A stretch of DNA of 5,332 bases from an uncultured Lachnospiraceae bacterium (GTDB taxonomy: Bacteria; Bacillota_A; Clostridia; Lachnospirales; Lachnospiraceae). Of the stretch, positions 1 to 4,955 are shown one piece after another. The stretch is taken from contig CAMWWF010000228.1 of NCBI GenBank assembly GCA_947177885.1, forward strand, positions 1-5,332, read 5' to 3'. Below the pieces are notes generated by a model that saw only the letters and a list, made by a program, of their open reading frames with translations, made no database searches and was not told the origin of the DNA. The translations under genes and the position numbers were made by a program. Each line of letters opens with the position of its first letter. Position 1 is the stretch's first letter.

Positions 1-737
1 TCCTTGAAAACATTAAAAACCACCTTCTTTACACTTGTTTCCCGCCGCATAAATTCCTTGACCGTGCCTACCGCGATCTGCGCCGCCCTGTCATTGGGGA
101 AATGGAACTCCCCGGTAGAGATACAGCAGAACGCCACACTCTCCAGGCCCTTTTCCGCCGCCAGCTCCAGGCAGGAACGGTAACACCCTGCCAACAGTTC
201 ACAGTCCGTCTTTGTGGGAGTGCCGCTGATGATCGGCCCTACCGTATGCAGGATATACCTGCATGGAAGGTTATAGGCTTTCGTTATTTTAGCCTTCCCT
301 GTTTCTTCCTCATGCCCCTGCATCCGCATCATTTCCGCACAGTCAATGCGGAGCTGTATCCCGCTGAAAGAATGGATGCAGTTGTCAATACACCTGTGGT
401 TTGGCACATAGCATCCCGTCATGCCGCTGTTTGCCGCATTCACGATGGCGTCACAGCGCAATGTAGTGATATCCCCCTGCCAGAGATATAAGCCTTCCGA
501 TACCGAATCCAGGTCATCCAGTTCCGTAATCCCTTTCGCAGCCGTTTCCGCCTGCAGATATTCATCCTGCACTTTGAGGAACTCCCTGCCGATCCTCCGG
601 GGAGGCCGGACATTCATCAATCCCCGGAGCAGCTGCCGTTGCTCCTCTTCCCGTGCCGGGATCTCACAATCCCGGTATTGCACATTTTCCTGCAGAAGTC
701 CCCGTATCAAAAACTTCCTCCGTTCACCCTGATCCAT
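1..737 (-). CDS. Zn-dependent macrodomain protein-ADP-ribose hydrolase (3' end cut by window edge)
   Basis: This gene probably encodes a cytoplasmic enzyme that removes ADP-ribose from modified proteins. Translating the minus strand from ATG 737 gives 245 open codons running off the window; relatives are about 250-275 residues, so only a short tail should be missing. Residues 1-80 are the helical N-terminal extension typical of this subclass. The macro fold starts at WQGDITTL (86-93), followed by DAIVNAANS (96-104). GCYVPNHRCIDN (108-119) carries C109, H114 and C116, the Cys-His-Cys set expected to bind the catalytic zinc. ILHTVGP (162-168) and CCISTGEFHFP (204-214) are the later ADP-ribose-binding loops. 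The start is fixed by AAAGGAG (744-750), six bases upstream and inside the end of the ferredoxin frame; that frame's stop is two bases before the ATG, so translation may be coupled. Relatives in staphylococci and streptococci are paired with a SirTM sirtuin and lipoylation genes; none is visible here. Family assignment is strong; the substrate is unknown. Confidence 0.93.
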   Translation of the reverse strand, partial: MDQGERRKFLIRGLLQENVQYRDCEIPAREEEQRQLLRGLMNVRPPRRIGREFLKVQDEYLQAETAAKGITELDDLDSVSEGLYLWQGDITTLRCDAIVNAANSGMTGCYVPNHRCIDNCIHSFSGIQLRIDCAEMMRMQGHEEETGKAKITKAYNLPCRYILHTVGPIISGTPTKTDCELLAGCYRSCLELAAEKGLESVAFCCISTGEFHFPNDRAAQIAVGTVKEFMRRETSVKKVVFNVFK

Positions 738-739
738 GT

Positions 740-940
740 CTAACTCCTTTTCCCGATAACCTGCTTCGGGCAGATTTCCGCACACTGCCCACAATGCAGA
801 CAGCAGTTCCGGTCAATCACCACAGGTTTGCCTGATATGTCGATACATTTCTGCGGGCAGACAGAATAGCACAATTTACACCCCCAGCCTTTCGCAATTT
901 GCTTGTTGTAAATATCTAAGTTACAACAAGATATTAACAC
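740..940 (-). CDS. 4Fe-4S ferredoxin-like small protein, start unresolved, possibly decaying
   Basis: The C-terminal 50 residues are clearly ferredoxin-like. NCCLHCGQCAEICP has the complete CxxCxxCxxxCP pattern of one 4Fe-4S cluster. The first motif, GWGCKLCYSVCP, keeps CxxCxxxCP but has Gly at residue 18 where the first cysteine belongs. The longest frame opens with GTG at 940, but that codon lies upstream of a near-perfect -10 box (931-936), so a transcript from that promoter would not contain it. No ATG, GTG or usable TTG, and no clear ribosome-binding site, follows before the first cysteine motif; the next in-frame candidates are ATT 898 and TTG 874, both poor. The frame ends with TAG at 740-742, two bases before the macrodomain start. 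It could be a working small electron carrier with an odd start, or a remnant that lost its start and one ligand. I favour partial decay, without certainty. Any function with the macrodomain enzyme is inferred from order only. Confidence 0.6.
   Translation of the reverse strand: MLISCCNLDIYNKQIAKGWGCKLCYSVCPQKCIDISGKPVVIDRNCCLHCGQCAEICPKQVIGKRS
744..750 (-). promoter_or_regulatory. Ribosome-binding site of the macrodomain gene
   Basis: AAAGGAG reads on the minus strand six bases before ATG 735-737. It lies within the last codons of the ferredoxin frame, so the macrodomain can be translated whether or not the ferredoxin is. Confidence 0.8.
902..930. promoter_or_regulatory. Candidate Rrf2 operator, perfect 10-bp inverted repeat at +1
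   Basis: CTTGTTGTAA (902-911) and TTACAACAAG (921-930) are perfect reverse complements separated by 9 bp. The site covers the predicted start (about 924) of the ferredoxin/macrodomain transcript, abutting its -10 box, a classic repressor position. It shares half-site and spacing with the repeat upstream of rrf2. Binding by the neighbouring Rrf2 protein is inferred. Confidence 0.75.
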
Positions 941-959
941 GCACTCGATGTAATGTCAA
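931..959 (-). promoter_or_regulatory. Sigma-A-type promoter of the ferredoxin/macrodomain transcript
   Basis: On the minus strand a perfect -35 box TTGACA (954-959) is followed after exactly 17 bp by TAATAT (931-936), five of six matches to the -10 consensus. Transcription should start near 924. The promoter lies just after the rrf2 terminator, so the downstream genes form a separate transcript. One candidate operator is centred on the -35 box and another covers the start site. Confidence 0.85.
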
Positions 960-971
960 TAGTTACAATGT
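945..971. promoter_or_regulatory. Candidate Rrf2 operator over the -35 box, weaker
   Basis: TGTAA (949-953) and TTACA (963-967) form an inverted repeat with a 9-bp spacer that contains most of the -35 box. Over 20 bases from 949 it matches the rrf2 upstream site (from 1511) at 17 positions. The outer half-site bases have drifted, so affinity may be lower than for the other two sites. Confidence 0.6.
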
Positions 972-978
972 TGTTTTC

Positions 979-1021
979 AAAAAAATTTTGGGGCTTTGGT
1001 AAAATGCCCCAAAGCCCCAAA
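979..1021 (-). terminator. Intrinsic terminator after rrf2
   Basis: Twelve-base arms at 988-999 and 1009-1020 pair perfectly (TTGGGGCTTTGG with CCAAAGCCCCAA), with one further A-T pair at the base and a 9-base loop. Read on the minus strand the stem is followed by AA and seven T. It begins seven bases after the rrf2 stop codon. There is no T run on the other side, so it works in the minus direction only. Confidence 0.92.
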
Positions 1022-1027
1022 TTCCAA

Positions 1028-1465
1028 TTACCTCAGATCAATTAATTTCTTTGTATCCTGCCTGATATCTTCCAAGGTGATGGAAGACAGCTCGGTCTCC
1101 ATGGCCTTTTGCACCCGCATCAGCTTATCATCCAAAACCGCATGGATATTCCTTCCAACCGGACAATCTGTATTTGGATTCTCATGAAAGTGGAACAATT
1201 CTCCGTTTTCAATACATTCAACCGCATTGTAGATATCAAGGAAAGAAATCTCGTTTAAAGGTTTGGAGACAGAAGCCCCACCGGAACCCCTGGCCACCTC
1301 TACAAGCCCTGCCGCCTTTAACTGCCCCAGTATCTTACGGACAATCACCGGATTCACATTCGTGCTGCCCGCCAGAAAATCGCTTGTCACCTTATAATCA
1401 TCCTTAAATACATCTATGCAGGCAAAAATATGAACTGCCAAAGTAAATCTGCTTGAAATCTGCAT
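1028..1465 (-). CDS. Rrf2-family transcriptional regulator, YwnA-like
   Basis: This encodes a 145-residue winged-helix DNA-binding regulator of the Rrf2 family, close in pattern to Bacillus subtilis YwnA. The helix-turn-helix region spans about residues 25-60, with NVNPVIVRKILGQLKAAGLV (36-55) as the recognition part and the wing around ARGSGGASVSKP (58-69). The segment FHFHENPNTDCPVG (91-104) is a hallmark of this subgroup. It lacks the three clustered cysteines that hold the Fe-S cluster in IscR and NsrR. Its cysteines are C16, C84 and C101; C101, in the CPVG motif, matches the position proposed for thiol redox sensing in HypR-like relatives. ATG 1465 is preceded by GAGAGGTG at a 7-base spacing. 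A promoter and palindromic operator lie upstream, so self-repression is likely. The same palindrome recurs before the ferredoxin/macrodomain transcript, its probable second target. The sensed signal is unknown; oxidative or electrophile stress is a guess from the family. Confidence 0.93.
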   Translation of the reverse strand: MQISSRFTLAVHIFACIDVFKDDYKVTSDFLAGSTNVNPVIVRKILGQLKAAGLVEVARGSGGASVSKPLNEISFLDIYNAVECIENGELFHFHENPNTDCPVGRNIHAVLDDKLMRVQKAMETELSSITLEDIRQDTKKLIDLR

Positions 1466-1472
1466 TGAACAA

Positions 1473-1480
1473 CACCTCTC
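1473..1480 (-). promoter_or_regulatory. Ribosome-binding site of the Rrf2 gene
   Basis: GAGAGGTG lies seven bases before the ATG. A second purine box, AGGAGG (1484-1489), is 18 bases from the ATG and sits at the predicted transcript start (near 1486), so it is unlikely to be the working site. Confidence 0.7.
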
Positions 1481-1492
1481 TTTCCTCCTGAT

Positions 1493-1521
1493 ATTTTATC
1501 CCCTTTTTGTTGTAATGTCAG
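1493..1521 (-). promoter_or_regulatory. Sigma-A-type promoter of the Rrf2 gene
   Basis: On the minus strand CTGACA (1516-1521) and TAAAAT (1493-1498) are separated by exactly 17 bp, each matching five of six consensus bases. Transcription should start near 1486, leaving a leader of only about 20 bases. The -35 box falls in the spacer of the inverted repeat at 1507-1533, so bound repressor would block polymerase. Confidence 0.8.
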
Positions 1522-1533
1522 CAATTACAATAA
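1507..1533. promoter_or_regulatory. Candidate Rrf2 operator in the rrf2 promoter (autoregulation)
   Basis: TTGTTGTAA (1507-1515) and TTACAATAA (1525-1533) are inverted copies with one mismatch and a 9-bp spacer. The site is centred on the rrf2 -35 box. The left half-site is identical to that at 903-911, which strengthens the reading as one protein's binding site. Confidence 0.75.
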
Positions 1534-1592
1534 GACATAATTCCAACTAAAGAAATCTGCATGCTCCTACTTTTCATACTTGCTTTCATGCT

Positions 1593-1618
1593 AAAAATGT
1601 GTAATCTGTGTCACATAG
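1593..1618 (-). terminator. Weak hairpin after the three-gene cluster, possible terminator
   Basis: Read on the minus strand, ATGTG and CACAT (arms 1612-1616 and 1597-1601) pair around a 10-base loop and are followed by a short T run. The stem is only five pairs and AT-rich, so termination would be weak. It is the only hairpin with a T run I see between the stop at 1651 and the rrf2 promoter. Confidence 0.25.
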
Positions 1619-1650
1619 AATTTAATAAAAATTTTAAGGAGGAGACTTTA

Positions 1651-1908
1651 TCAACGCTTCTTGCCTGTCACTCCCAGGAGCAGGCGGATCACTCCGCCGC
1701 ATAAAACGATCAGGAATCCCCTGCACGTTAAGATATCGCCTATCCCCATGTTAATGGCATATTGTATCTGTATCTCTAACGGCGGATCCTGGCAGGGTAT
1801 TCCCGCTTTGATGATCCAATAGTACAAACCGGTAAATAAGATGATCACTCCCGCAAATATAACAGAATTGATCAGTTGGCATAGAATGCTTCTTGTCCTT
1901 TCTTTCAT
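1651..1908 (-). CDS. Small membrane protein with two predicted transmembrane segments, unknown function
   Basis: This is an 85-residue protein I cannot assign to a named family. A charged start (MKERTR) leads into a first hydrophobic segment, residues 12-33 (core VIFAGVIILFTGLYYWII). A polar loop follows with GIPCQDPPLEIQIQYAINMG (36-55). A second hydrophobic segment spans about 64-80 and is interrupted by R75; the protein ends in basic TGKKR, so both ends are probably cytoplasmic. The frame is open further upstream to 2070, but ATG 1908 is chosen because GGAGGTG (1914-1920) precedes it by five bases and because the upstream part overlaps the neighbouring gene and looks non-coding. The gap to the preceding gene is 85 bases with no promoter that I can see, so co-transcription with the two upstream genes is likely. 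The function may relate to those genes but is not evident. Confidence 0.75.
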   Translation of the reverse strand: MKERTRSILCQLINSVIFAGVIILFTGLYYWIIKAGIPCQDPPLEIQIQYAINMGIGDILTCRGFLIVLCGGVIRLLLGVTGKKR

Positions 1909-1913
1909 ACTTA

Positions 1914-1920
1914 CACCTCC
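1914..1920 (-). promoter_or_regulatory. Ribosome-binding site fixing the start of the small membrane protein
   Basis: GGAGGTG precedes ATG 1908 by five bases on the minus strand. It argues against longer upstream starts in the same frame. Confidence 0.8.
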
Positions 1921-1993
1921 CCCCTGCGCCATGCTGTAACACTTTGATGCTGCCCTCCCGCTTATGGCACTCCCGCTTCCGGTGCTCCATATT

Positions 1994-2305
1994 TCAGTAC
2001 GAGTTAAATATCCTGAATTCCCATTCATATGCCTGTGGATCTTCTTTGAATGATATCCGGTCGCCCGCATCGGGTATATGTTCTTTCATGATAAGGTCGG
2101 CTTCAAGAGCATTGCTGTATTTGATGGAAATCAGGATCCACAATAAGTCATGCAGCCTGCCTGCATTGATAAGGTTCATTTTCTCATAGGAAAGTCTCTC
2201 TTCCCATTCCGTCTCACCCGGCAGCGGCTCAAAGTACTCCTTATCCGAAAGACAGGAACGTTTTACAAGATACCCATAAACCAAATGGTGTAAAGAGTTG
2301 ATCAA
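1994..2305 (-). CDS. Small soluble protein of unknown function, TTG start
   Basis: This is a 103-residue protein without signal peptide, membrane segment or a motif I recognise. It is mildly acidic and aromatic-rich, with a probable helical core around SYEKMNLINAGRLHDLLWIL (39-58) and a C-terminal stretch PQAYEWEFRIFNSY (90-103). The first possible start is TTG 2305, one base after the TGA of the zinc-ribbon gene, giving translational coupling; the preceding sequence has only a weak AGAG. The first in-frame ATG is codon 43, with no good ribosome-binding site, and starting there would discard a well-formed N-terminus. Its tight spacing to the upstream gene makes a shared role likely, but nothing in the sequence says which. 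Confidence that it is coding is moderate to good because the frame is long for the region and sits within a same-strand cluster. Confidence 0.7.
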   Translation of the reverse strand: MINSLHHLVYGYLVKRSCLSDKEYFEPLPGETEWEERLSYEKMNLINAGRLHDLLWILISIKYSNALEADLIMKEHIPDAGDRISFKEDPQAYEWEFRIFNSY

Positions 2306-2306
2306 T

Positions 2307-2786
2307 TCACATGGTCTCTAAAGCTGCCCAGCTTTCATCTATAAAACCGCACTCCTTACAGGAAAGAGAAATTACAATGCATTCAAATCCATCCGTCCAG
2401 TCATCGGCTGAAAAGGAATCGTCAGACTCAACACATTCCTCTATAAAATCTTCCTTTCCCTGTGACGAGATATAAACCGTAATACCGTAAGTATCACTGT
2501 CACATTGAGGACAATTATACTTTGCAAACGGCAGAGTCCGATCAACATACTCTTCCTCATGACAGACAAATCCGTTCCATCCATGCTTCCCGGCATCAAA
2601 CAATAATATCTCTTTTCCACATTGACTGCAAACCAATTTAATGATATGCCGTTCATTGCTTTCCCAGATCTCAAATTTCTGATTGCCGCAAGAACATTGT
2701 ATGTTTCCTGTTACTTCGTATTCACTGTTCTCATCTCCCACAGGGACAAGGTATTGCTGTAAATGTGTTGGAATCGGTAAATCCAT
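2307..2786 (-). CDS. Protein with two predicted zinc ribbons, unknown function
   Basis: This encodes a 159-residue cytoplasmic protein with eight cysteines arranged like two zinc-binding ribbons: C31/C33 with C53/C56, then C92/C95 with C143/C146. The knuckles read CSCG, CSQCG, CPQC and CKECG. Between them lie a conserved-looking FDAGKHGWNGFVC (63-75) and a strongly acidic stretch around EECVESDDSFSADDW (116-130). No enzyme motif is visible. The frame extends to ATG 2804, but ATG 2786 is preferred because the stretch between the two contains its ribosome-binding site (AGGAG then eight bases to the ATG). It is first in a three-gene cluster and the next start follows its stop by one base. It could be a zinc-stabilised binding, adaptor or immunity-like protein; these are guesses. 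Base composition looks more AT-rich than the sugar-transport genes to the right. Confidence 0.85.
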   Translation of the reverse strand: MDLPIPTHLQQYLVPVGDENSEYEVTGNIQCSCGNQKFEIWESNERHIIKLVCSQCGKEILLFDAGKHGWNGFVCHEEEYVDRTLPFAKYNCPQCDSDTYGITVYISSQGKEDFIEECVESDDSFSADDWTDGFECIVISLSCKECGFIDESWAALETM

Positions 2787-2872
2787 GTTCCTATCTCCTC
2801 GCATCGTGTCTGAAAGTTTATTCCCCGGAACATATTAACAGGAATTAAATATCCCGAGTTCAGCTATGAAAT

Positions 2873-2901
2873 ATGATATCACAAGTCAGAAATATTGTAA
2901 A
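2873..2901 (-). promoter_or_regulatory. Candidate promoter of the zinc-ribbon gene cluster
   Basis: On the minus strand TTTACA (2896-2901) and TATCAT (2873-2878) are 17 bp apart, each with five of six consensus matches. The predicted start near 2866 gives a leader of about 80 bases. The -35 box overlaps that of the divergent plus-strand candidate. Confidence 0.65.
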
Positions 2902-2923
2902 TTCCACGCTCTAATGATAAAAT
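2895..2923 (+). promoter_or_regulatory. Candidate promoter of the sugar ABC transporter operon
   Basis: On the plus strand TTGTAA (2895-2900, four of six matches) and TAAAAT (2918-2923, five of six) are 17 bp apart. The start would be near 2930, leaving a leader of about 110 bases. A weaker alternative is TTGCTC with TATGAA closer to the gene. Sugar operons are often activator-dependent, which would fit an imperfect -35, but no regulator gene is in the window. Confidence 0.45.
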
Positions 2924-2995
2924 AATAAAAGTAACGGTCCAGCCATTCAGAAATAATTGTACAAACTGTGGGAGCTTGCTCACAAAAGACAGGAA

Positions 2996-3028
2996 CTGTA
3001 TGAATATTACAGCAGCCTGCGTATACAG
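2996..3028 (+). repeat. Six-base inverted repeat just before the SBP ribosome-binding site
   Basis: CTGTAT (2996-3001) and ATACAG (3023-3028) are perfect reverse complements around 21 bases, and the second arm ends directly before AAAGGAGG. A hairpin here could affect ribosome access, but six pairs and a large loop make this weak. Confidence 0.2.
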
Positions 3029-3036
3029 AAAGGAGG
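3029..3036 (+). promoter_or_regulatory. Ribosome-binding site of the solute-binding protein gene
   Basis: AAAGGAGG lies six bases before ATG 3043, a near-ideal Shine-Dalgarno site. Confidence 0.85.
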
Positions 3037-3042
3037 ATCTCT

Positions 3043-4908
3043 ATGAATAAATCTGTCTCTATCCTTTTGGGCTTACTGTTCCTGGTCTGTTTCCTGACAG
3101 CCTGCGGAGATAATCCGTCATCTGTCACAGAGTTTTCCCTGCCTGAGGAATATGACACCATGCAGACGGACATCTGCATGTCTCAAAATGATAAAATATA
3201 TATAGCTGCCGGAGATTTTATATTGGAATATACCGCCGCCGGGGAGGAAGGCCGGATCATCGAACTGCCGGACCGGCTGGTCTTCGCAATGGCTGCCTCC
3301 AATGAGATGCTCTATACCTATGATGAGCTAAACGGCTCCATCCTGGAGCTGGGCCAGGACGGCACGATCCTCCGACAGATACCGCCCGTCTCTTTCATAC
3401 ACAATGTAACAAACATCCTGGCATTGGAAGACACACTCTATCTCCTGTGCGAAAACGGCGCAAATGAAAACGGGCTGCTGACCGTATCTCTATCGGATGG
3501 AACGGAAAGCTTTACCCCCGTACCCGACCTGCAGGATATCAGACTCTATGATGACGGGCATTTGCTGGTCAGGATAAAGACAGCCTTTTATCTCTATGAC
3601 CTGAATACGCAGGAAACAGAACTGTATTACCTTGCCCGGCATTTCGACGGCGGGTACTCCTATGACCCGCAGGAAAAGCTTCTATACTTTATTGCCAACA
3701 ATACTCTGTACTGTATGGAAGAGAAAAACCAGGAACAATCCGTGGTCAGTATTTTGAACCATCCCTACAGTAAAATGGCGTTTCTGGCAGGTAACATTGC
3801 CATGTTGGATCCTCAGGGTAAATATGTCTGTATACTGAATCCGAAGACTTACACCGAAGAAACCGTCTCTGTCCGCACCTATGATTTTGAAAAGTACAAT
3901 CATTACGCAAGAGATTATACGGCAAATACGGGTGTGGAGGTTGTGGATGTACTCGGTTCCGTGGATGAAAAGTTTCTCAAACAGCTTCTGGCCGGAGACG
4001 ACAAGGCTGATATTTTCGTATTGTACAGTTCCGATATACACAGTCTGGAGTTTCTGGCGAATCACGCGTATACGGATCTGTCCGTATCGGAGACGCTGGT
4101 AAATACGGTGGATCAGATGCACCGGAGCCTGCGGGATTCCGCTTATCGGGGGGAGGAACTGGCAGGAATCCCTCTGGAAGCGTCCGGTGCGGTCATGGCT
4201 TTCCATACAGAGTCGGAAGCATATTCCCTGGCGGCGGAAAAGATCACAGACTGGGATTCCTTACTGCTCCTTCTGGAAGAACTGCCGCCCGAATCCACCA
4301 TACTGGCAAATCAGGCAGGTATGTATCAGCGATTGTTTGAGCAGTATCTCTATGAATATTGCGAACCCTATGAGGGAAAAGTTGATTTTGACACGGAGAC
4401 TTTCCGAAAGGTACTGGATCTCATGACGCGGATCCATGACTGCTCTGACTTTCAGAAGCCCGGGACCGAACCCGGAAACGCGGTAATCGGTTATTATTCG
4501 GACAGAGATTTCAGGCAGACGGATGTTCTGGGAATCAACTCCGGACTCCGTCTGGGCGGCATTGCTTCTCCCCATAAGCTTCCCGATATTGAAGAGACGC
4601 AAAGCCTTGCACCGCAGATCAGCGTTTCCTATGCGGTCATCAATCCCAACAGTGAGAATAAGGAGGCGGCGATCCGCTACCTGGAAGCACTGGTAACAGG
4701 GGAAAAATTCTCATCCCTCCCTGAACTGTTTCCCATATCCGATAATGGGGCACTGAATCTGTATATGGATGAAGCTTATGTTCAGTTTGACCAGGGAGTA
4801 TTAAGCAATGTTACTTCCATTCTCTATTCCTATGCAAACGGAAATCTCACACAGGATGAGGCCATAGCGGCCATACAGGAAAAGGCCGACCTGATCCTGG
4901 CAGAGTGA
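3043..4908 (+). CDS. ABC transporter solute-binding lipoprotein with N-terminal beta-propeller-like domain
   Basis: This encodes a 621-residue secreted lipoprotein expected to bind a sugar or oligosaccharide outside the membrane and deliver it to the ABC permease encoded next. Residues 1-20 are a lipoprotein signal peptide ending in the lipobox LTAC, with C21 as the lipidated residue. Residues about 30-275 are rich in repeating short beta-strand units such as DKIYIAAGDFILEY, EMLYTYDELNGSILEL, DTLYLLCENG, AFYLYDLNTQETELYYL and KLLYFIANNTLYCME, which read like blades of a beta-propeller. Residues about 277-621 look like a family 1 solute-binding domain, with NTGVEVVDVLGSVDEKFLKQ (295-314), the ADIFVLYSSD strand (322-331), a LAGIPLEASG hinge-like segment (373-382) and a C-terminal helical region ending KADLILAE. 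Ordinary family members are about 400-450 residues, so the N-terminal domain is an addition. It heads the operon; the ligand cannot be told from the sequence. Confidence 0.9.
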   Translation: MNKSVSILLGLLFLVCFLTACGDNPSSVTEFSLPEEYDTMQTDICMSQNDKIYIAAGDFILEYTAAGEEGRIIELPDRLVFAMAASNEMLYTYDELNGSILELGQDGTILRQIPPVSFIHNVTNILALEDTLYLLCENGANENGLLTVSLSDGTESFTPVPDLQDIRLYDDGHLLVRIKTAFYLYDLNTQETELYYLARHFDGGYSYDPQEKLLYFIANNTLYCMEEKNQEQSVVSILNHPYSKMAFLAGNIAMLDPQGKYVCILNPKTYTEETVSVRTYDFEKYNHYARDYTANTGVEVVDVLGSVDEKFLKQLLAGDDKADIFVLYSSDIHSLEFLANHAYTDLSVSETLVNTVDQMHRSLRDSAYRGEELAGIPLEASGAVMAFHTESEAYSLAAEKITDWDSLLLLLEELPPESTILANQAGMYQRLFEQYLYEYCEPYEGKVDFDTETFRKVLDLMTRIHDCSDFQKPGTEPGNAVIGYYSDRDFRQTDVLGINSGLRLGGIASPHKLPDIEETQSLAPQISVSYAVINPNSENKEAAIRYLEALVTGEKFSSLPELFPISDNGALNLYMDEAYVQFDQGVLSNVTSILYSYANGNLTQDEAIAAIQEKADLILAE

Positions 4909-4910
4909 CC

Positions 4911-4915
4911 GGAGG
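4911..4915 (+). promoter_or_regulatory. Ribosome-binding site in the SBP-permease gap
   Basis: GGAGG starts two bases after the SBP stop codon. Its spacing (six bases) fits ATG 4922, the start of a nine-codon frame, rather than the permease start at 4956. Confidence 0.6.
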
Positions 4916-4921
4916 AATGAT

Positions 4922-4951
4922 ATGCAGACATGCTCTGATATAAACGGATAA
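4922..4951 (+). CDS. Possible 9-codon leader reading frame before the permease
   Basis: ATG 4922 follows the GGAGG site at a six-base spacing and opens MQTCSDING before TAA at 4949-4951. The permease ATG follows four bases later and has only a weak GGATAAG of its own, so ribosomes finishing this frame could restart on the permease. It may equally be chance. No regulatory codon pattern (such as repeated rare codons) is seen. Confidence 0.35.
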   Translation: MQTCSDING

Positions 4952-4955
4952 GACT

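Noticed and set aside
102..835. Plus-strand open frames at 102-491, 421-732 and 653-835
   Set aside because: They are antisense to the macrodomain and ferredoxin frames, lack ribosome-binding sites and have no recognisable protein pattern.
996..1407. Plus-strand open frames at 996-1187 and 1174-1407
   Set aside because: They are antisense to the rrf2 gene and its terminator; the minus-strand product is a clear Rrf2 protein.
1597..1616. CRP-like site
   Set aside because: A CRP site has eight bases between TGTG and CACA; here there are ten, and a canonical CRP would not be expected in this type of organism.
1637..1650. Plus-strand AAGGAGGAGA resembling a ribosome-binding site
   Set aside because: No plus-strand start codon with a coding frame follows; the region downstream codes on the minus strand.
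1909..2070. Long upstream extension of the small membrane protein frame
   Set aside because: It overlaps the 3' end of the preceding gene, has low-complexity residues, and the strong ribosome-binding site at 1914-1920 marks the start at 1908.
1751..2189. Frames at 1751-1990 (minus) and 1893-2189 (plus)
   Set aside because: Other-frame shadows of the small genes here, without a plausible start site or protein features.
2787..2804. Upstream start of the zinc-ribbon gene at ATG 2804
   Set aside because: The six extra codons include the ribosome-binding site that serves ATG 2786.
2441..3179. Minus-strand frames at 2441-2674 and 2886-3179
   Set aside because: The first is another frame of the zinc-ribbon gene; the second spans the divergent promoter region and the start of the SBP gene on the opposite strand.
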